Source of the DNA: an uncultured Roseibium sp.
GTDB lineage: Bacteria > Pseudomonadota > Alphaproteobacteria > Rhizobiales > Stappiaceae
NCBI RefSeq assembly: GCF_947499295.1
Contig: NZ_CANMNP010000005.1
Location: 62,001-126,000 of the forward strand
DNA: 64,000 nucleotides
Direction: 5' to 3'
Shown: piece by piece, positions 35,838-44,399 of the stretch
Layout of the letters: the number at the start of each line of letters is the position of its first letter
Position numbering within the stretch: the first letter of the stretch is position 1
Translations under genes and position numbers: made by a program
The notes under the pieces: model-generated
The model's input: only the letters and a program-made list of their open reading frames with translations
Told to the model about the DNA's origin: nothing
Databases searched by the model: none

Positions 35838-36914
35838 ATGTTTTATCGTGAAGCTGGCCAGTTCAAGACAAGCTACAAGGCGGATCAGGCTCTCATGCCG
35901 ATCCTTCAGGACCGGATCGGTCTGAGCGTTATCCTTGTTGTTGCTTTTGTGATCATTCCGGCGTTTGCCAACGACTTTTTCCTGACGTCCATCATGATCC
36001 CGTTTCTGGTGTTCTCACTGGCGGCGATCGGGCTCAACATCCTGACCGGCTACTGCGGTCAGCTGTCGCTGGGAACCGGTGCCTTTATGGGCGTCGGCGC
36101 GTATGCGGCCTACAAGCTGACCACGATGTTCCCTGATGCCAATGTCATTCTGATGGTTTTGCTTTCAGGTGTCTTTTCGGCAGCGATCGGCGCAATCTTC
36201 GGATTGCCGAGCCTGAGGATCAAGGGCCTTTACCTGGCGGTGACAACCCTGGCGGCCCAGTTCTTTCTGGAATGGTGTTTCATCCGGATCGGCTGGCTTT
36301 ACAACTACAACGCCTCCGGTGCAATTGAAGTCCCGCACCGTGAAGTGTTCGGAATTGTTGCCTCCGGTGCGGAAGCAACGCCGATTGTTCGCTACTTCAT
36401 CGTACTGTGTATCACCGCTGGAATTGCATTCCTGATGGCAAACGTCCTGCGAGGCCGTATCGGGCGGGCCTGGATGATGATACGCGACATGGATATCGCT
36501 GCCGAACTCATGGGTATCCGTCCGCTTCAGACCAAACTGATGGCCTTTGCAGTGTCATCCTACATCTGTGGCGTAGCCGGTGCGATGATGGTGTTCTTCT
36601 GGCTGAATGCCGCCGAGCCGTCATCCTATTCGATCTCGCTATCCTTCCAGATCCTGTTCATGGTGATACTGGGCGGCTTGGGCAGCCTCAGCGGGGCTTT
36701 CATGGGAGCCGCCTTTATCTGGATCCTGCCGGTGTTCCTGAAGTTCATTCCAGGTACGCTTGGTATCGAAATCGCGGCCGAAACGGTCGAACATGTCACG
36801 TTCATGATCGTCGGTGCACTGATCATCTTCTTCCTGATTGTCGAGCCGCATGGATTTGCCCGGCTCTGGCAAATCGCGAAGCAAAAGCTAAGGGTCTGGC
36901 CGTTCCCCTATTAG
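35838..36914 (+). CDS. ABC transporter permease, LivM type
   Basis: 358-residue second permease. LivM signatures: FSLAAIGLNILTGYCGQLSL, GTGAFMGVGAYAAYKLT, LPSLRIKGLYLAVTTLAAQF, the coupling-loop stretch GRIGRAWMMIRDMDIAAELM, and MVILGGLGSLSGAFMGAAFI. About eight to ten membrane helices. It pairs with the LivH-type protein. Terminal VWPFPY is not unusual. A 107-bp gap then separates it from the binding-protein gene. Confidence 0.92.
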   Translation: MFYREAGQFKTSYKADQALMPILQDRIGLSVILVVAFVIIPAFANDFFLTSIMIPFLVFSLAAIGLNILTGYCGQLSLGTGAFMGVGAYAAYKLTTMFPDANVILMVLLSGVFSAAIGAIFGLPSLRIKGLYLAVTTLAAQFFLEWCFIRIGWLYNYNASGAIEVPHREVFGIVASGAEATPIVRYFIVLCITAGIAFLMANVLRGRIGRAWMMIRDMDIAAELMGIRPLQTKLMAFAVSSYICGVAGAMMVFFWLNAAEPSSYSISLSFQILFMVILGGLGSLSGAFMGAAFIWILPVFLKFIPGTLGIEIAAETVEHVTFMIVGALIIFFLIVEPHGFARLWQIAKQKLRVWPFPY

Positions 36915-37021
36915 GGACTGCCGGCCTTTTCACCCGCCATCCGGATTTGGACCGGTCCGGGGAGGAATGGCGCAACTGGTCTGGCGGTGCTGGGTGGTCC
37001 GGCTCCGCATGGGAGGTGAAT

Positions 37022-38353
37022 ATGAAAACTATCATGCAACTTGCGCTTGGAACCGCTGTTGCTCTTGGTGTCGGACTTTCCGGCGCCATGACAACGGTGG
37101 CCCAGGCAGAAGACAGCAACTATGTGCCGCTGCTGACTTACCGGACCGGCCCATTTGCAGCTTCCGGCATTCACATCGCAAACGGCATGCATGACTATCT
37201 GAAGATGCTGAACGAGCGCGACGGCGGTATCGGCGGTGTCAAGCTTGAGCTGGAAGAATGCGAGACCGGCTACAATGCCCAGAAGGGTGTTGAATGCTAC
37301 GAAGCGACCAAAGGCAAGGGAGCCCTGGTCTATAACCCCTACTCCACCGGTATCACGCTGCAGCTGATACCGAAGGCAGGCGTTGACAAGATCCCGGTCC
37401 TGTCCATGGGCTACGGTCTATCTGCTGCTGCCGATGGCTCGGTTTTCCCATGGGTGTTCAATGTTCCCGATACATACTGGGACGGCGCTTCCGTCGTCAT
37501 CAAATACATCGGTGAACAGGAAGGCGGTCTGGAGAACCTGAAGGGCAAAAAGATCGGCTACATCTTCCTGGATGCCGGTTATGGCCGTGAGCCGATCCCG
37601 CTTCTGGAGCAGCTCGCCGAAAAATACGGCTTTGAACTGCTGCAATATCCAGTCGGCGTGAAGGAGATGCAGAACCAGTCCTCGCAATGGCTGAATGTGC
37701 GCCGTGACCGTCCTGACTACATGGTCATGTGGGGTTGGGGCGCGATGAACCCGACCGCCATCAAGGAAGCGGTCAAGATTCGGTTCCCGATGAACAAGTT
37801 CATCGGCGTTTGGTGGTCCGCAGGCGATGACGATGCAGCAGCCGGCGGCGATGGTGCCAAGGGCTACAAGGCGATGAACTTCTCCGGTGTCGGCAGCGAC
37901 TTCCCGGCGCTTGACGACATCAAGAAACATGTCGTTGACGCTGGCCTCAGCTCCACAGACGCAGGAACCATTGGTGGAACGCTTTACAATCGCGGTGTTC
38001 TGAACTCCGTGATCATTGCGGAAGGCATCCGGACTGCGCAGGAGCTGACCGGCAAGAAAGTCATCACTGGTGAAGACATGCGTATGGGTCTTGAAGCGCT
38101 CAATCTGGACGAAGCCCGTCTGGAGGAGCTGGGCCTGAAAGGCTTCGCGCATCCGATGAAGGTTACATGTGAAGACCATGCGGGTAGCCATCCCGTGTTC
38201 ATCCAGGAGTGGGACGGCAAAACCTGGCGTCAGGCATCCGGCTGGATTGAGCCGATGACTGACCTGGTTCGCCCGATGCTGGAAAAGGCCGCGGCTGAAT
38301 ATGCCGAAAAGAACGCGCCTTGGCCGGCACGCACTGAACCCTGCCCGAACTGA
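37022..38353 (+). CDS. ABC transporter substrate-binding protein (LivJ-like)
   Basis: 443-residue periplasmic receptor. A Sec signal peptide is clear (MKTIMQLALGTAVALGVGLS, then cleavage near TVAQAED). The binding fold follows (YVPLLTYRTGPFAASGIHIA, ECETGYNAQKGVECYEATKG, AGVDKIPVLSMGYGLS). ATG at 37022 has GGGAGGTG directly upstream; the reading frame stays open far upstream into the permease gene, but that is not part of this protein. The C-terminal third has aromatic residues (WSAGDDDAAAGG, WDGKTWRQASGW) and is not typical of amino-acid receptors. A hairpin follows the gene. Ligand unknown. Confidence 0.92.
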   Translation: MKTIMQLALGTAVALGVGLSGAMTTVAQAEDSNYVPLLTYRTGPFAASGIHIANGMHDYLKMLNERDGGIGGVKLELEECETGYNAQKGVECYEATKGKGALVYNPYSTGITLQLIPKAGVDKIPVLSMGYGLSAAADGSVFPWVFNVPDTYWDGASVVIKYIGEQEGGLENLKGKKIGYIFLDAGYGREPIPLLEQLAEKYGFELLQYPVGVKEMQNQSSQWLNVRRDRPDYMVMWGWGAMNPTAIKEAVKIRFPMNKFIGVWWSAGDDDAAAGGDGAKGYKAMNFSGVGSDFPALDDIKKHVVDAGLSSTDAGTIGGTLYNRGVLNSVIIAEGIRTAQELTGKKVITGEDMRMGLEALNLDEARLEELGLKGFAHPMKVTCEDHAGSHPVFIQEWDGKTWRQASGWIEPMTDLVRPMLEKAAAEYAEKNAPWPARTEPCPN

Positions 38354-38363
38354 TTGGCAGCCT

Positions 38364-38393
38364 GCTCCGCCGCGCTCAGTCGTGCGGCGGAGC
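38364..38393 (+). promoter_or_regulatory. Hairpin between the receptor and LivF-type genes
   Basis: A perfect 10-bp stem, GCTCCGCCGC with GCGGCGGAGC, around a ten-base loop, without a T run. It sits between the receptor stop and the ribosome site of the ATPase. Probably stabilises receptor mRNA and trims expression of the genes after it, as the dctP-dctQ hairpin may do. Confidence 0.65.
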
Positions 38394-38411
38394 CTTACGG
38401 GAGAAGACGGA

Positions 38412-39266
38412 ATGGCATTGCTGGATGCAGAAAAGCCTGGTGGGGAAGCAGCCGTTGAGACGGCCGAAACGATCCTGTCGGTCAATAATATCGAAGTTAT
38501 CTACGACCACGTGATCCTCGTGCTCAAGGGCGTTTCGCTGACTGTTCCGAAAGGCGGAATCGTCGCATTGCTCGGAGCCAACGGTGCCGGCAAGACGACG
38601 ACCTTGAAGGCGATCTCCAATCTTCTTGGTGCCGAACGCGGCGAAGTCACAAAGGGCAAGATCCTGTTTGACGGGCCTGAAGTGCAGGCTTTGTCGCCGA
38701 ATGATCTGGTTCGGCGCGGTTGTATCCAGGTGATGGAGGGGCGCCACTGTTTCGGGCACCTTTCCATAGAAGAGAATTTGCTGACGGGCGCTTACACCCG
38801 GAAAGACGGGCACGGCGCCATCAAGGCAGACCTTGACATGGTCTACACGTATTTTCCGCGCTTGCGCGAGCGGCGCAACAGCCAGGCGGGCTACACCTCT
38901 GGTGGAGAGCAGCAGATGTGCGCCATCGGCCGGGCCCTGATGAGCCGGCCGAAGATGATCCTGCTCGACGAGCCCAGCATGGGACTGGCACCGCAACTTG
39001 TCGAAGAAATTTTCGAGATCGTGCGGCAGCTCAATCAGAATGAGGGTGTTTCGTTTCTCCTGGCAGAGCAGAACACCAACGTCGCGCTGAAATATGCAAC
39101 CTATGGCTACATTCTCGAATCCGGGCGCATCGTTCTTGATGGCGATGCCAAGGCTCTGCGCGAGAACGAGGATGTGAAGGAATTCTATCTGGGCGCTGGT
39201 GGCGAAGGCCGCCGCTCGTTCCGAAATGTCAAACACTACAAGCGAAGGAAGCGCTGGCTGGCCTGA
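38412..39266 (+). CDS. ABC transporter ATPase, LivF type
   Basis: 284-residue second ATPase of the system. Walker A is LLGANGAGKTTTLKAI, signature loop TSGGEQQMCAIGRAL, Walker B MILLDEPSMGLAPQL and switch FLLAEQNTNVALKYATYGYI. ATG at 38412 (MALLDAEKPGGE) is used because GGGAGAAGACGG precedes it; an open frame extends into the receptor gene upstream. The C-terminus carries an extra basic tail (KHYKRRKRWLA). The PaaK-like gene starts 30 bp later. Confidence 0.92.
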   Translation: MALLDAEKPGGEAAVETAETILSVNNIEVIYDHVILVLKGVSLTVPKGGIVALLGANGAGKTTTLKAISNLLGAERGEVTKGKILFDGPEVQALSPNDLVRRGCIQVMEGRHCFGHLSIEENLLTGAYTRKDGHGAIKADLDMVYTYFPRLRERRNSQAGYTSGGEQQMCAIGRALMSRPKMILLDEPSMGLAPQLVEEIFEIVRQLNQNEGVSFLLAEQNTNVALKYATYGYILESGRIVLDGDAKALRENEDVKEFYLGAGGEGRRSFRNVKHYKRRKRWLA

Positions 39267-39296
39267 CCAAGCAGGCCGAAACAGGCGGAGACGACC

Positions 39297-40535
39297 ATGA
39301 GCGACACACAGTTTGACACGCGCGAGCGGCAAGATCCTGCTCTGCGCGAACAGGATCTTTTTGCCAAGCTGCCGGACCTTCTGAAGAACGCGGTGGCCAA
39401 CGCGCCCGGCTGGGCGGCACACCTTCAGGGTCAGAATATTGCCGGAGTTGGCGACAGGAGTGCATTGGCAGGTCTTCCTGTCCTGCGAAAATCCGACCTT
39501 ATGGAGAAGCAAAAGGCCAATCCGCCCTTTGGTGGCTTTCTGGCCGGGACGCTTGAAGGCGCTGCCAGAGTTTTCATGTCACCAGGCCCGATCTGGGAAC
39601 CACAGGCACCCGGCCTTGACGCCTGGAACGGCGCACGCAGCCTGTTTGCCGCCGGATTTCGGAAAGGTGACGTCGTTCTCAATGCGTTTTCCTATCACTT
39701 GACGCCTGGCGGTTTCATCCTGGATCAAGGCGCGATTGCGCTCGGCTGCACCGTTTTTCCAGCGGGCGTCGGCAATACCGACACGCAGGTCGAAGCCATA
39801 GAAGTGCTCAAGCCGGCCGGCTTCGTTGGAACACCTGACTATTTGAAGGTCCTCCTGGACCGCGGCCGGGAACAGGGCAGGGATGTCTCCTCCATCAAGA
39901 AAGCCCTTGTTTCCGGCGGCGCTCTGTTTCCGTCACTCAGACAGGAGTACGAAGACCAGGGAATCCAGGTCGGTCAGTGCTACGCGACTGCCGACCTCGG
40001 CGTGATTGCCTATGAAACAGAAAGCCGCGACGGCATGGTGGTCAACGAGGACTATATCGTTGAGATCGTTCGCCCCGGTACTGGCGAACCGGTTGCCGAA
40101 GGTGAAGTGGGTGAGTTGGTTGTGACCAATTTCAACAGTCTCTATCCGCTGATCAGGTTTGCCACAGGCGACCTTTCCAAGATCGTGCCTGGTCAAGCAG
40201 GTTGCGGGCGCACCAACATGCGGCTTGCCGGCTGGATGGGACGGGCAGATCAACGTACCAAAATCAAAGGTATGTTTGTCGACCCGGCGCAGATTGCGCA
40301 AATTGTGGCAGCACATCCGGAAGTGCAAAAGGCGCGTCTTGCCGTTGTACGGCAAGGTGAAGCCGACGCTATGACACTGTCTGTTGAAACGGAGGCCGTC
40401 GAGAACGGTTTGTCCGAGCGCGTGGCCGCAACCTTGCGGGATGTCACGCGCCTAAAGGGAGAAATTCATCTCGTGCCACCAGGTGGATTGCCGAACGACG
40501 GAAAGGTTATCGCCGATGAGCGGGAGTATGGTTGA
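39297..40535 (+). CDS. PaaK-like (phenylacetate-CoA ligase family) protein with degenerate phosphate loop
   Basis: 412 residues with the PaaK fold. LPDLLKNAVANAPGW at the start, DYLKVLLDRGREQGRDVSS and GGALFPSLRQEYEDQGIQVG in the middle and the C-terminal VRFATGDLS-like and GRADQRTKIKGMFVDP segments match. But the adenylating phosphate loop, normally SSGTTGKP, reads FMSPGPIWEPQAPG here, so ATP binding by the usual mode is unlikely. Other operons of this type carry the same change, as far as I recall. It may act on a CoA ester or bind acids rather than activate them. Last gene of the operon; no terminator was seen. Confidence 0.82.
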   Translation: MSDTQFDTRERQDPALREQDLFAKLPDLLKNAVANAPGWAAHLQGQNIAGVGDRSALAGLPVLRKSDLMEKQKANPPFGGFLAGTLEGAARVFMSPGPIWEPQAPGLDAWNGARSLFAAGFRKGDVVLNAFSYHLTPGGFILDQGAIALGCTVFPAGVGNTDTQVEAIEVLKPAGFVGTPDYLKVLLDRGREQGRDVSSIKKALVSGGALFPSLRQEYEDQGIQVGQCYATADLGVIAYETESRDGMVVNEDYIVEIVRPGTGEPVAEGEVGELVVTNFNSLYPLIRFATGDLSKIVPGQAGCGRTNMRLAGWMGRADQRTKIKGMFVDPAQIAQIVAAHPEVQKARLAVVRQGEADAMTLSVETEAVENGLSERVAATLRDVTRLKGEIHLVPPGGLPNDGKVIADEREYG

Positions 40536-40684
40536 TACCAACCCAGGCAAGGTTGAAGGAGCCTCCGACATCAGGTGATCCGGTGCTTTCCTCACTCGTA
40601 TGACATATGCCGCATTGGCCTTATCGCGTGCGTGGCTTATGTAAGGCACAAGAGTGACAGAGATATTGAGGAAAACCCCCGCCG

Positions 40685-41764
40685 ATGACCGTCCAACCGT
40701 CCGCTCCCTTGACTGCTGAAAGCGAGGCAGATTTCAAGACCGTCAAATTGCCGGAGGGCCATCCTTCCGTAAAGAGCGGTAAGGTTGGCATATTGCTTGT
40801 CAATTTGGGAACGCCGGATGCGACCGATTATTGGTCGATGCGCCGATACCTACGCGAATTTCTGACGGACAAACGCGTGATCGAGTGGCCCAAGGCGGTC
40901 TGGTACCCGATCCTTTTCGGAATAGTTCTGATGACCCGTCCTGGAAAGTCGGGCAAGGCATATGATGAAATCTGGAACCACGATAAGGACGAGTCTCCGC
41001 TTCGCACAATCACGCGAAGCCAGTCAGACAAACTTTCTGACATCCTTGGCGATGACAACGGGCGGATCCACGTTGATTGGGCAATGCGTTACGGTCAGCC
41101 GTCGATACCGGACCGGCTCAAGGCTCTGAAAGACGCTGGTTGTGACCGGATCCTGATCTTCCCGCTTTACCCGCAATACTCGGCAACCACCACGGCGACA
41201 GTCAATGATGTGGTCTGCAAGTCTTTATTGAAAATGCGCTGGCAACCGGCCATCCGCACTGTCCCGCCCTATCACGATGATCCCGTTTATGTGAATGCGC
41301 TTGCAAAATCGGTTGAGAACCACCTTGAGAGCCTGGATTTCGAACCGGACGTTCTTTTGACATCGTATCACGGTATTCCGCAGTCCTACTTTAATCGCGG
41401 CGACCCATATCACTGCCATTGCATGAAATCCACGCGGCTGATGCGCGAGGTCCTTGGTTGGGACGATCAAAAACTGCGTGTGACCTTCCAGTCCCGGTTC
41501 GGACCGGAGGAATGGCTTCAACCTTATACCGACAAGACCGTTGAAAAGCTGGCCAAAGACGGGGTGAAGAACGTCGCCGTCATGAACCCGGGTTTCGTCT
41601 CGGATTGCCTGGAAACTCTTGAAGAGATCGCCGGTGAAGCCGGAGAAATCTTTGAAGAAAGCGGCGGTGAGAACTTCACTCATATTCCGTGTCTGAATGA
41701 CAGCGAACTCGGCATGGACGTGATCGCTCATATTGTCCGCCGCGAGTTGGGGGGCTGGATCTGA
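40685..41764 (+). CDS. hemH: Ferrochelatase
   Basis: 359-residue enzyme inserting Fe2+ into protoporphyrin IX, the last step of haem synthesis. Family signatures are plain: VGILLVNLGTPDATDYWSMR, FPLYPQYSATTTATVNDVV, the metal/proton-relay His in TSYHGIPQSYFNRGDPYHCH and the catalytic Glu in GFVSDCLETLEEI. The N-terminal 30 residues are extra and polar, common in alphaproteobacteria. Monocistronic; the 149-bp upstream gap has no iron-box that I can recognise. A stem-loop follows at 41808-41833. Confidence 0.96.
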   Translation: MTVQPSAPLTAESEADFKTVKLPEGHPSVKSGKVGILLVNLGTPDATDYWSMRRYLREFLTDKRVIEWPKAVWYPILFGIVLMTRPGKSGKAYDEIWNHDKDESPLRTITRSQSDKLSDILGDDNGRIHVDWAMRYGQPSIPDRLKALKDAGCDRILIFPLYPQYSATTTATVNDVVCKSLLKMRWQPAIRTVPPYHDDPVYVNALAKSVENHLESLDFEPDVLLTSYHGIPQSYFNRGDPYHCHCMKSTRLMREVLGWDDQKLRVTFQSRFGPEEWLQPYTDKTVEKLAKDGVKNVAVMNPGFVSDCLETLEEIAGEAGEIFEESGGENFTHIPCLNDSELGMDVIAHIVRRELGGWI

Positions 41765-41807
41765 AGATCCGCTGCCCAAGAACACTTCTGAGTTCAAGTG
41801 AGGATAT

Positions 41808-41833
41808 GAAGGCTTGTGTTAGCGCAAGCCTTC
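41808..41833. terminator. Stem-loop after hemH
   Basis: A perfect 9-bp stem, GAAGGCTTG with CAAGCCTTC, around an 8-base loop, followed by AAAAAG and not by T residues. It could protect the hemH mRNA or end it with Rho; it is not a classic terminator. It lies in a 282-bp gap before the SPFH gene that otherwise shows nothing. Confidence 0.5.
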
Positions 41834-42046
41834 AAAAAGTGCGGGCAACGCCTTGGTGCCTGCAGCATTGAACCTTTTGAAGCACAGGATAGTTCGCAGT
41901 TAACTGCGTTTGGCGACAACACTGACAAAATTGCATATTACCGGTTGCACGACCCGACTGCTCGGGTCACAAGGGAAAGATGCTGGAACAGGGCGGTGAA
42001 ACAACGCATAGTGGCCGCAGATTTCAATTTTTTCCGGGAGATATTC

Positions 42047-43033
42047 ATGCCAATCGCGGGATTTGACATTTTTCTGATCGGCCTCGTATTGCTGGTCATT
42101 CTGGTTTTCTTCGCCGGCGTGAAAACCGTGCCACAGGGCTACAACTATACGATTGAACGATTTGGAAAGTACCGTAAGACACTGACTCCTGGTCTGAATT
42201 TCATTGTTCCCTTTGTTGACAAGATCGGTCACAAGCTGAACATGATGGAGCAGGTTCTGGATGTTCCCACCCAGGAAGTGATCACCCGGGACAATGCTAC
42301 GGTCAGCGCAGACGGTGTAACGTTTTATCAGGTGCTTGATGCTGCGCGGGCTGCGTATGAAGTGCTTGGACTGCAGAACGCGATCCTGAACCTGACAATG
42401 ACCAATATCAGGTCGGTCATGGGATCCATGGACCTCGACAGCCTTCTGTCGAACCGCGATGAAATCAACGCCAAGATCCTTCGGGTTGTGGATGCTGCAG
42501 CGGAGCCCTGGGGCGTCAAGATCACGCGTATCGAGATCAAGGACATCAATCCACCACGCGATCTTGTCGATGCAATGGCTCGGCAGATGAAGGCTGAGAG
42601 AGACAAACGCGCGTCCATCCTGGAAGCCGAAGGCAAGCGCCAGTCGGAGATTCTCAAAGCTGAAGGTGAAAAGCAGTCGTTGATCCTGGAAGCGGAAGGC
42701 CGCAGGGAATCAGCGTTCCGTGACTCAGAGGCACGCGAGCGCGAAGCGGAAGCAGAAGCCAACGCGACGCGTATGGTGAGCGAGGCGATTTCAGCGGGCG
42801 ACGTTCAAGCCATCAACTACTTCGTCGCCACCAAATATGTCGAAGCGTTCCAGGCTCTTGCCACATCCAGAAATCAGAAAACTCTGATCTTGCCGATGGA
42901 ATCGACGTCGCTTCTGGGCGCATTGACGGGTATCGGCGAGATCGCGAAAGAAGCATTCGGCGACGGCAAGAGCGGGTCAAGAATTGCGTCAGGGATCCCG
43001 AATACCGGTCAGAACGAAGGGGATGATCGGTGA
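42047..43033 (+). CDS. SPFH/Band-7 (stomatin-like) membrane protein
   Basis: 328 residues, inner-membrane scaffold of the prohibitin/stomatin (QmcA-like) family. An N-terminal anchor (FLIGLVLLVILVFFAG) leads into the SPFH domain: VPQGYNYTIERFGKYRKTL, VLDVPTQEVITRDNATVSAD, VRSVMGSMDLDSLLSNRDEI; a long coiled coil with repeating EAEG units (LEAEGKRQSEILKAEGEKQS) follows. GGGAGA precedes ATG 42047; longer frames are not supported. The stop codon overlaps the GTG of the NfeD gene, so they are translated together; SPFH and NfeD proteins work as a pair in membrane quality control. Confidence 0.94.
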   Translation: MPIAGFDIFLIGLVLLVILVFFAGVKTVPQGYNYTIERFGKYRKTLTPGLNFIVPFVDKIGHKLNMMEQVLDVPTQEVITRDNATVSADGVTFYQVLDAARAAYEVLGLQNAILNLTMTNIRSVMGSMDLDSLLSNRDEINAKILRVVDAAAEPWGVKITRIEIKDINPPRDLVDAMARQMKAERDKRASILEAEGKRQSEILKAEGEKQSLILEAEGRRESAFRDSEAREREAEAEANATRMVSEAISAGDVQAINYFVATKYVEAFQALATSRNQKTLILPMESTSLLGALTGIGEIAKEAFGDGKSGSRIASGIPNTGQNEGDDR

Positions 43034-43485
43034 GCCTTGTCGAAAGCACAATTGCAGCGCTCGGCCCATGGAGCTGGTTCGTTCTCGGCCTGTTCCTGCT
43101 CGGGTTGGAGATCTTGGCGCCCGGTACGATTTTCCTGTGGTTCGGGCTGTCGGCACTGGTCGTTGGGGTCATTTCACTCCTTTTTGATTTTGCCTGGCAA
43201 GTAGATGTCGGACTGTTTCTGGTGCTGTCGTTGGCCAGCCTCTTGATCGGCAGACGCTTGATGAGAAACCTGGCCTCGGAAAAGGGGGACCCGGGTCTCA
43301 ACCAACGTGGCAGCCGTTACATCGGCAGGGAATTCACACTTGCTGCGCCATTGAATGAAGGCGCTGGCAAGTTATCCATCGACGATACGATCTGGCGGAT
43401 TACCGGCCCCGACCTGCCGGCGGGTACAAAGGTGCGGGTCGACTCGATCGACGGCGCTCGCCTGGTTGTCTCAGCCAGCGAGTGA
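43030..43485 (+). CDS. NfeD-family protein
   Basis: 151 residues; NfeD partner of the SPFH protein. Helices WSWFVLGLFLLGLEILAPGT, FLWFGLSALVVGVISLLF and DVGLFLVLSLASLLIGRRL are followed by a C-terminal OB-fold (IGREFTLAAPLNEGAGKLSI, VRVDSIDGARLVVSAS). It starts at GTG inside the stop of the upstream gene (GTGA). No protease domain, so it belongs to the short NfeD1b type. The convergent stator gene follows after 44 bp. Confidence 0.94.
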   Translation: MSLVESTIAALGPWSWFVLGLFLLGLEILAPGTIFLWFGLSALVVGVISLLFDFAWQVDVGLFLVLSLASLLIGRRLMRNLASEKGDPGLNQRGSRYIGREFTLAAPLNEGAGKLSIDDTIWRITGPDLPAGTKVRVDSIDGARLVVSASE

Positions 43486-43529
43486 ACACCTGGTCCCTGG
43501 CCTGATTGCCGAGGCGTGCCTCTAGTGTA

Positions 43530-44384
43530 CTAGGGCTTATGACCTGGCGGTATTGGTGGCTCTTCTGCCTTGAGCAGGATGCCTATCCGCCTGTTGGCGG
43601 CAAGATATGGGTCGTTTGGAAAGAGCGGTTCTGTATCCGACTTGCCGACAACCGCATAGAACTGGTCGCCCGGAACACCATATTCCGCCAAGATCTGACG
43701 TGCGATATTGGCTCTTTCGCTGGAAAGATCCCAACCCGTGTAACTTGGGTTCGAAGGGATTTGACCAGCGGTTGTGTGGCCCGTGATTTCCACGCGGTTC
43801 GGCATCTTTGCCAGGACTGGCGCCATTTTTGCGATCAAGCGCCGTGTAGTTTCGTAAGGGTACTTGGATCCTTCGCGGAACATGGACCGGCCATCCTGGT
43901 CGACCAGCATGATGTTGAGACCGTCTTCGGTTTCCTCAAGGATTATGTTGTTGGAGATCTCCGTAATTTCCGGCATCTCCTGCCAGGCTTGGCGCAACGA
44001 GGCTGCAGCGGTCGCAAACTGACGCGGTTTTTCGATTTCCGCTTCCAATGTGTCGTGTGTGTTTGCTTCCGGCCCCTGTTTGCGACGCTTTTCGTGACGC
44101 TCCGTCGCGAAGTCGGAGTCCACTTCCTGTTCGACCTGACTGATGTCTTTCATGTAATCGCGGATCGGGATGCCCTCGACCTCGATAATCCCGGTTTTTC
44201 GAGCTGAATCCTTGACGCCAAAAGCTTCTCGCATTGAGCCGGCAACAACCTGCAGTTTTTCCTTGTCCTGAATGGAAAATGAAATGATCAATACGAAGAA
44301 ACAAACGAGCAGCGACATCAGGTCAGCAAATGTGACCAGCCAATCGGGCGCGCCGCCGCCTTGTGCCTTTTTCTTCCTAGCCAT
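43530..44384 (-). CDS. MotB/PomB-type stator protein with OmpA domain
   Basis: 284 residues. N-terminal basic patch, then one membrane helix with the proton- or sodium-binding Asp (WLVTFADLMSLLVCFFVLI, Asp21), a periplasmic linker of about 110 residues, and an OmpA-like peptidoglycan-binding domain (VEITGHTTAGQIPSNPSYTG, WDLSSERANIARQILAEYGV). The linker holds a charged stretch (EVDSDFATERHEKRRKQGPE). It pairs with the MotA-like gene 15 bp upstream. No other flagellar genes are near, so an isolated stator set is likely; ion and motor partner are unproven. Confidence 0.88.
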   Translation of the reverse strand: MARKKKAQGGGAPDWLVTFADLMSLLVCFFVLIISFSIQDKEKLQVVAGSMREAFGVKDSARKTGIIEVEGIPIRDYMKDISQVEQEVDSDFATERHEKRRKQGPEANTHDTLEAEIEKPRQFATAAASLRQAWQEMPEITEISNNIILEETEDGLNIMLVDQDGRSMFREGSKYPYETTRRLIAKMAPVLAKMPNRVEITGHTTAGQIPSNPSYTGWDLSSERANIARQILAEYGVPGDQFYAVVGKSDTEPLFPNDPYLAANRRIGILLKAEEPPIPPGHKP

Positions 44385-44399
44385 GGTTTTCCGTCCGCA

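Noticed and set aside
36407..37021. Upstream extension of the receptor ORF into the LivM gene
   Set aside because: Signal peptide and a strong ribosome site fix the start at 37022; the extension reads a different frame of livM.
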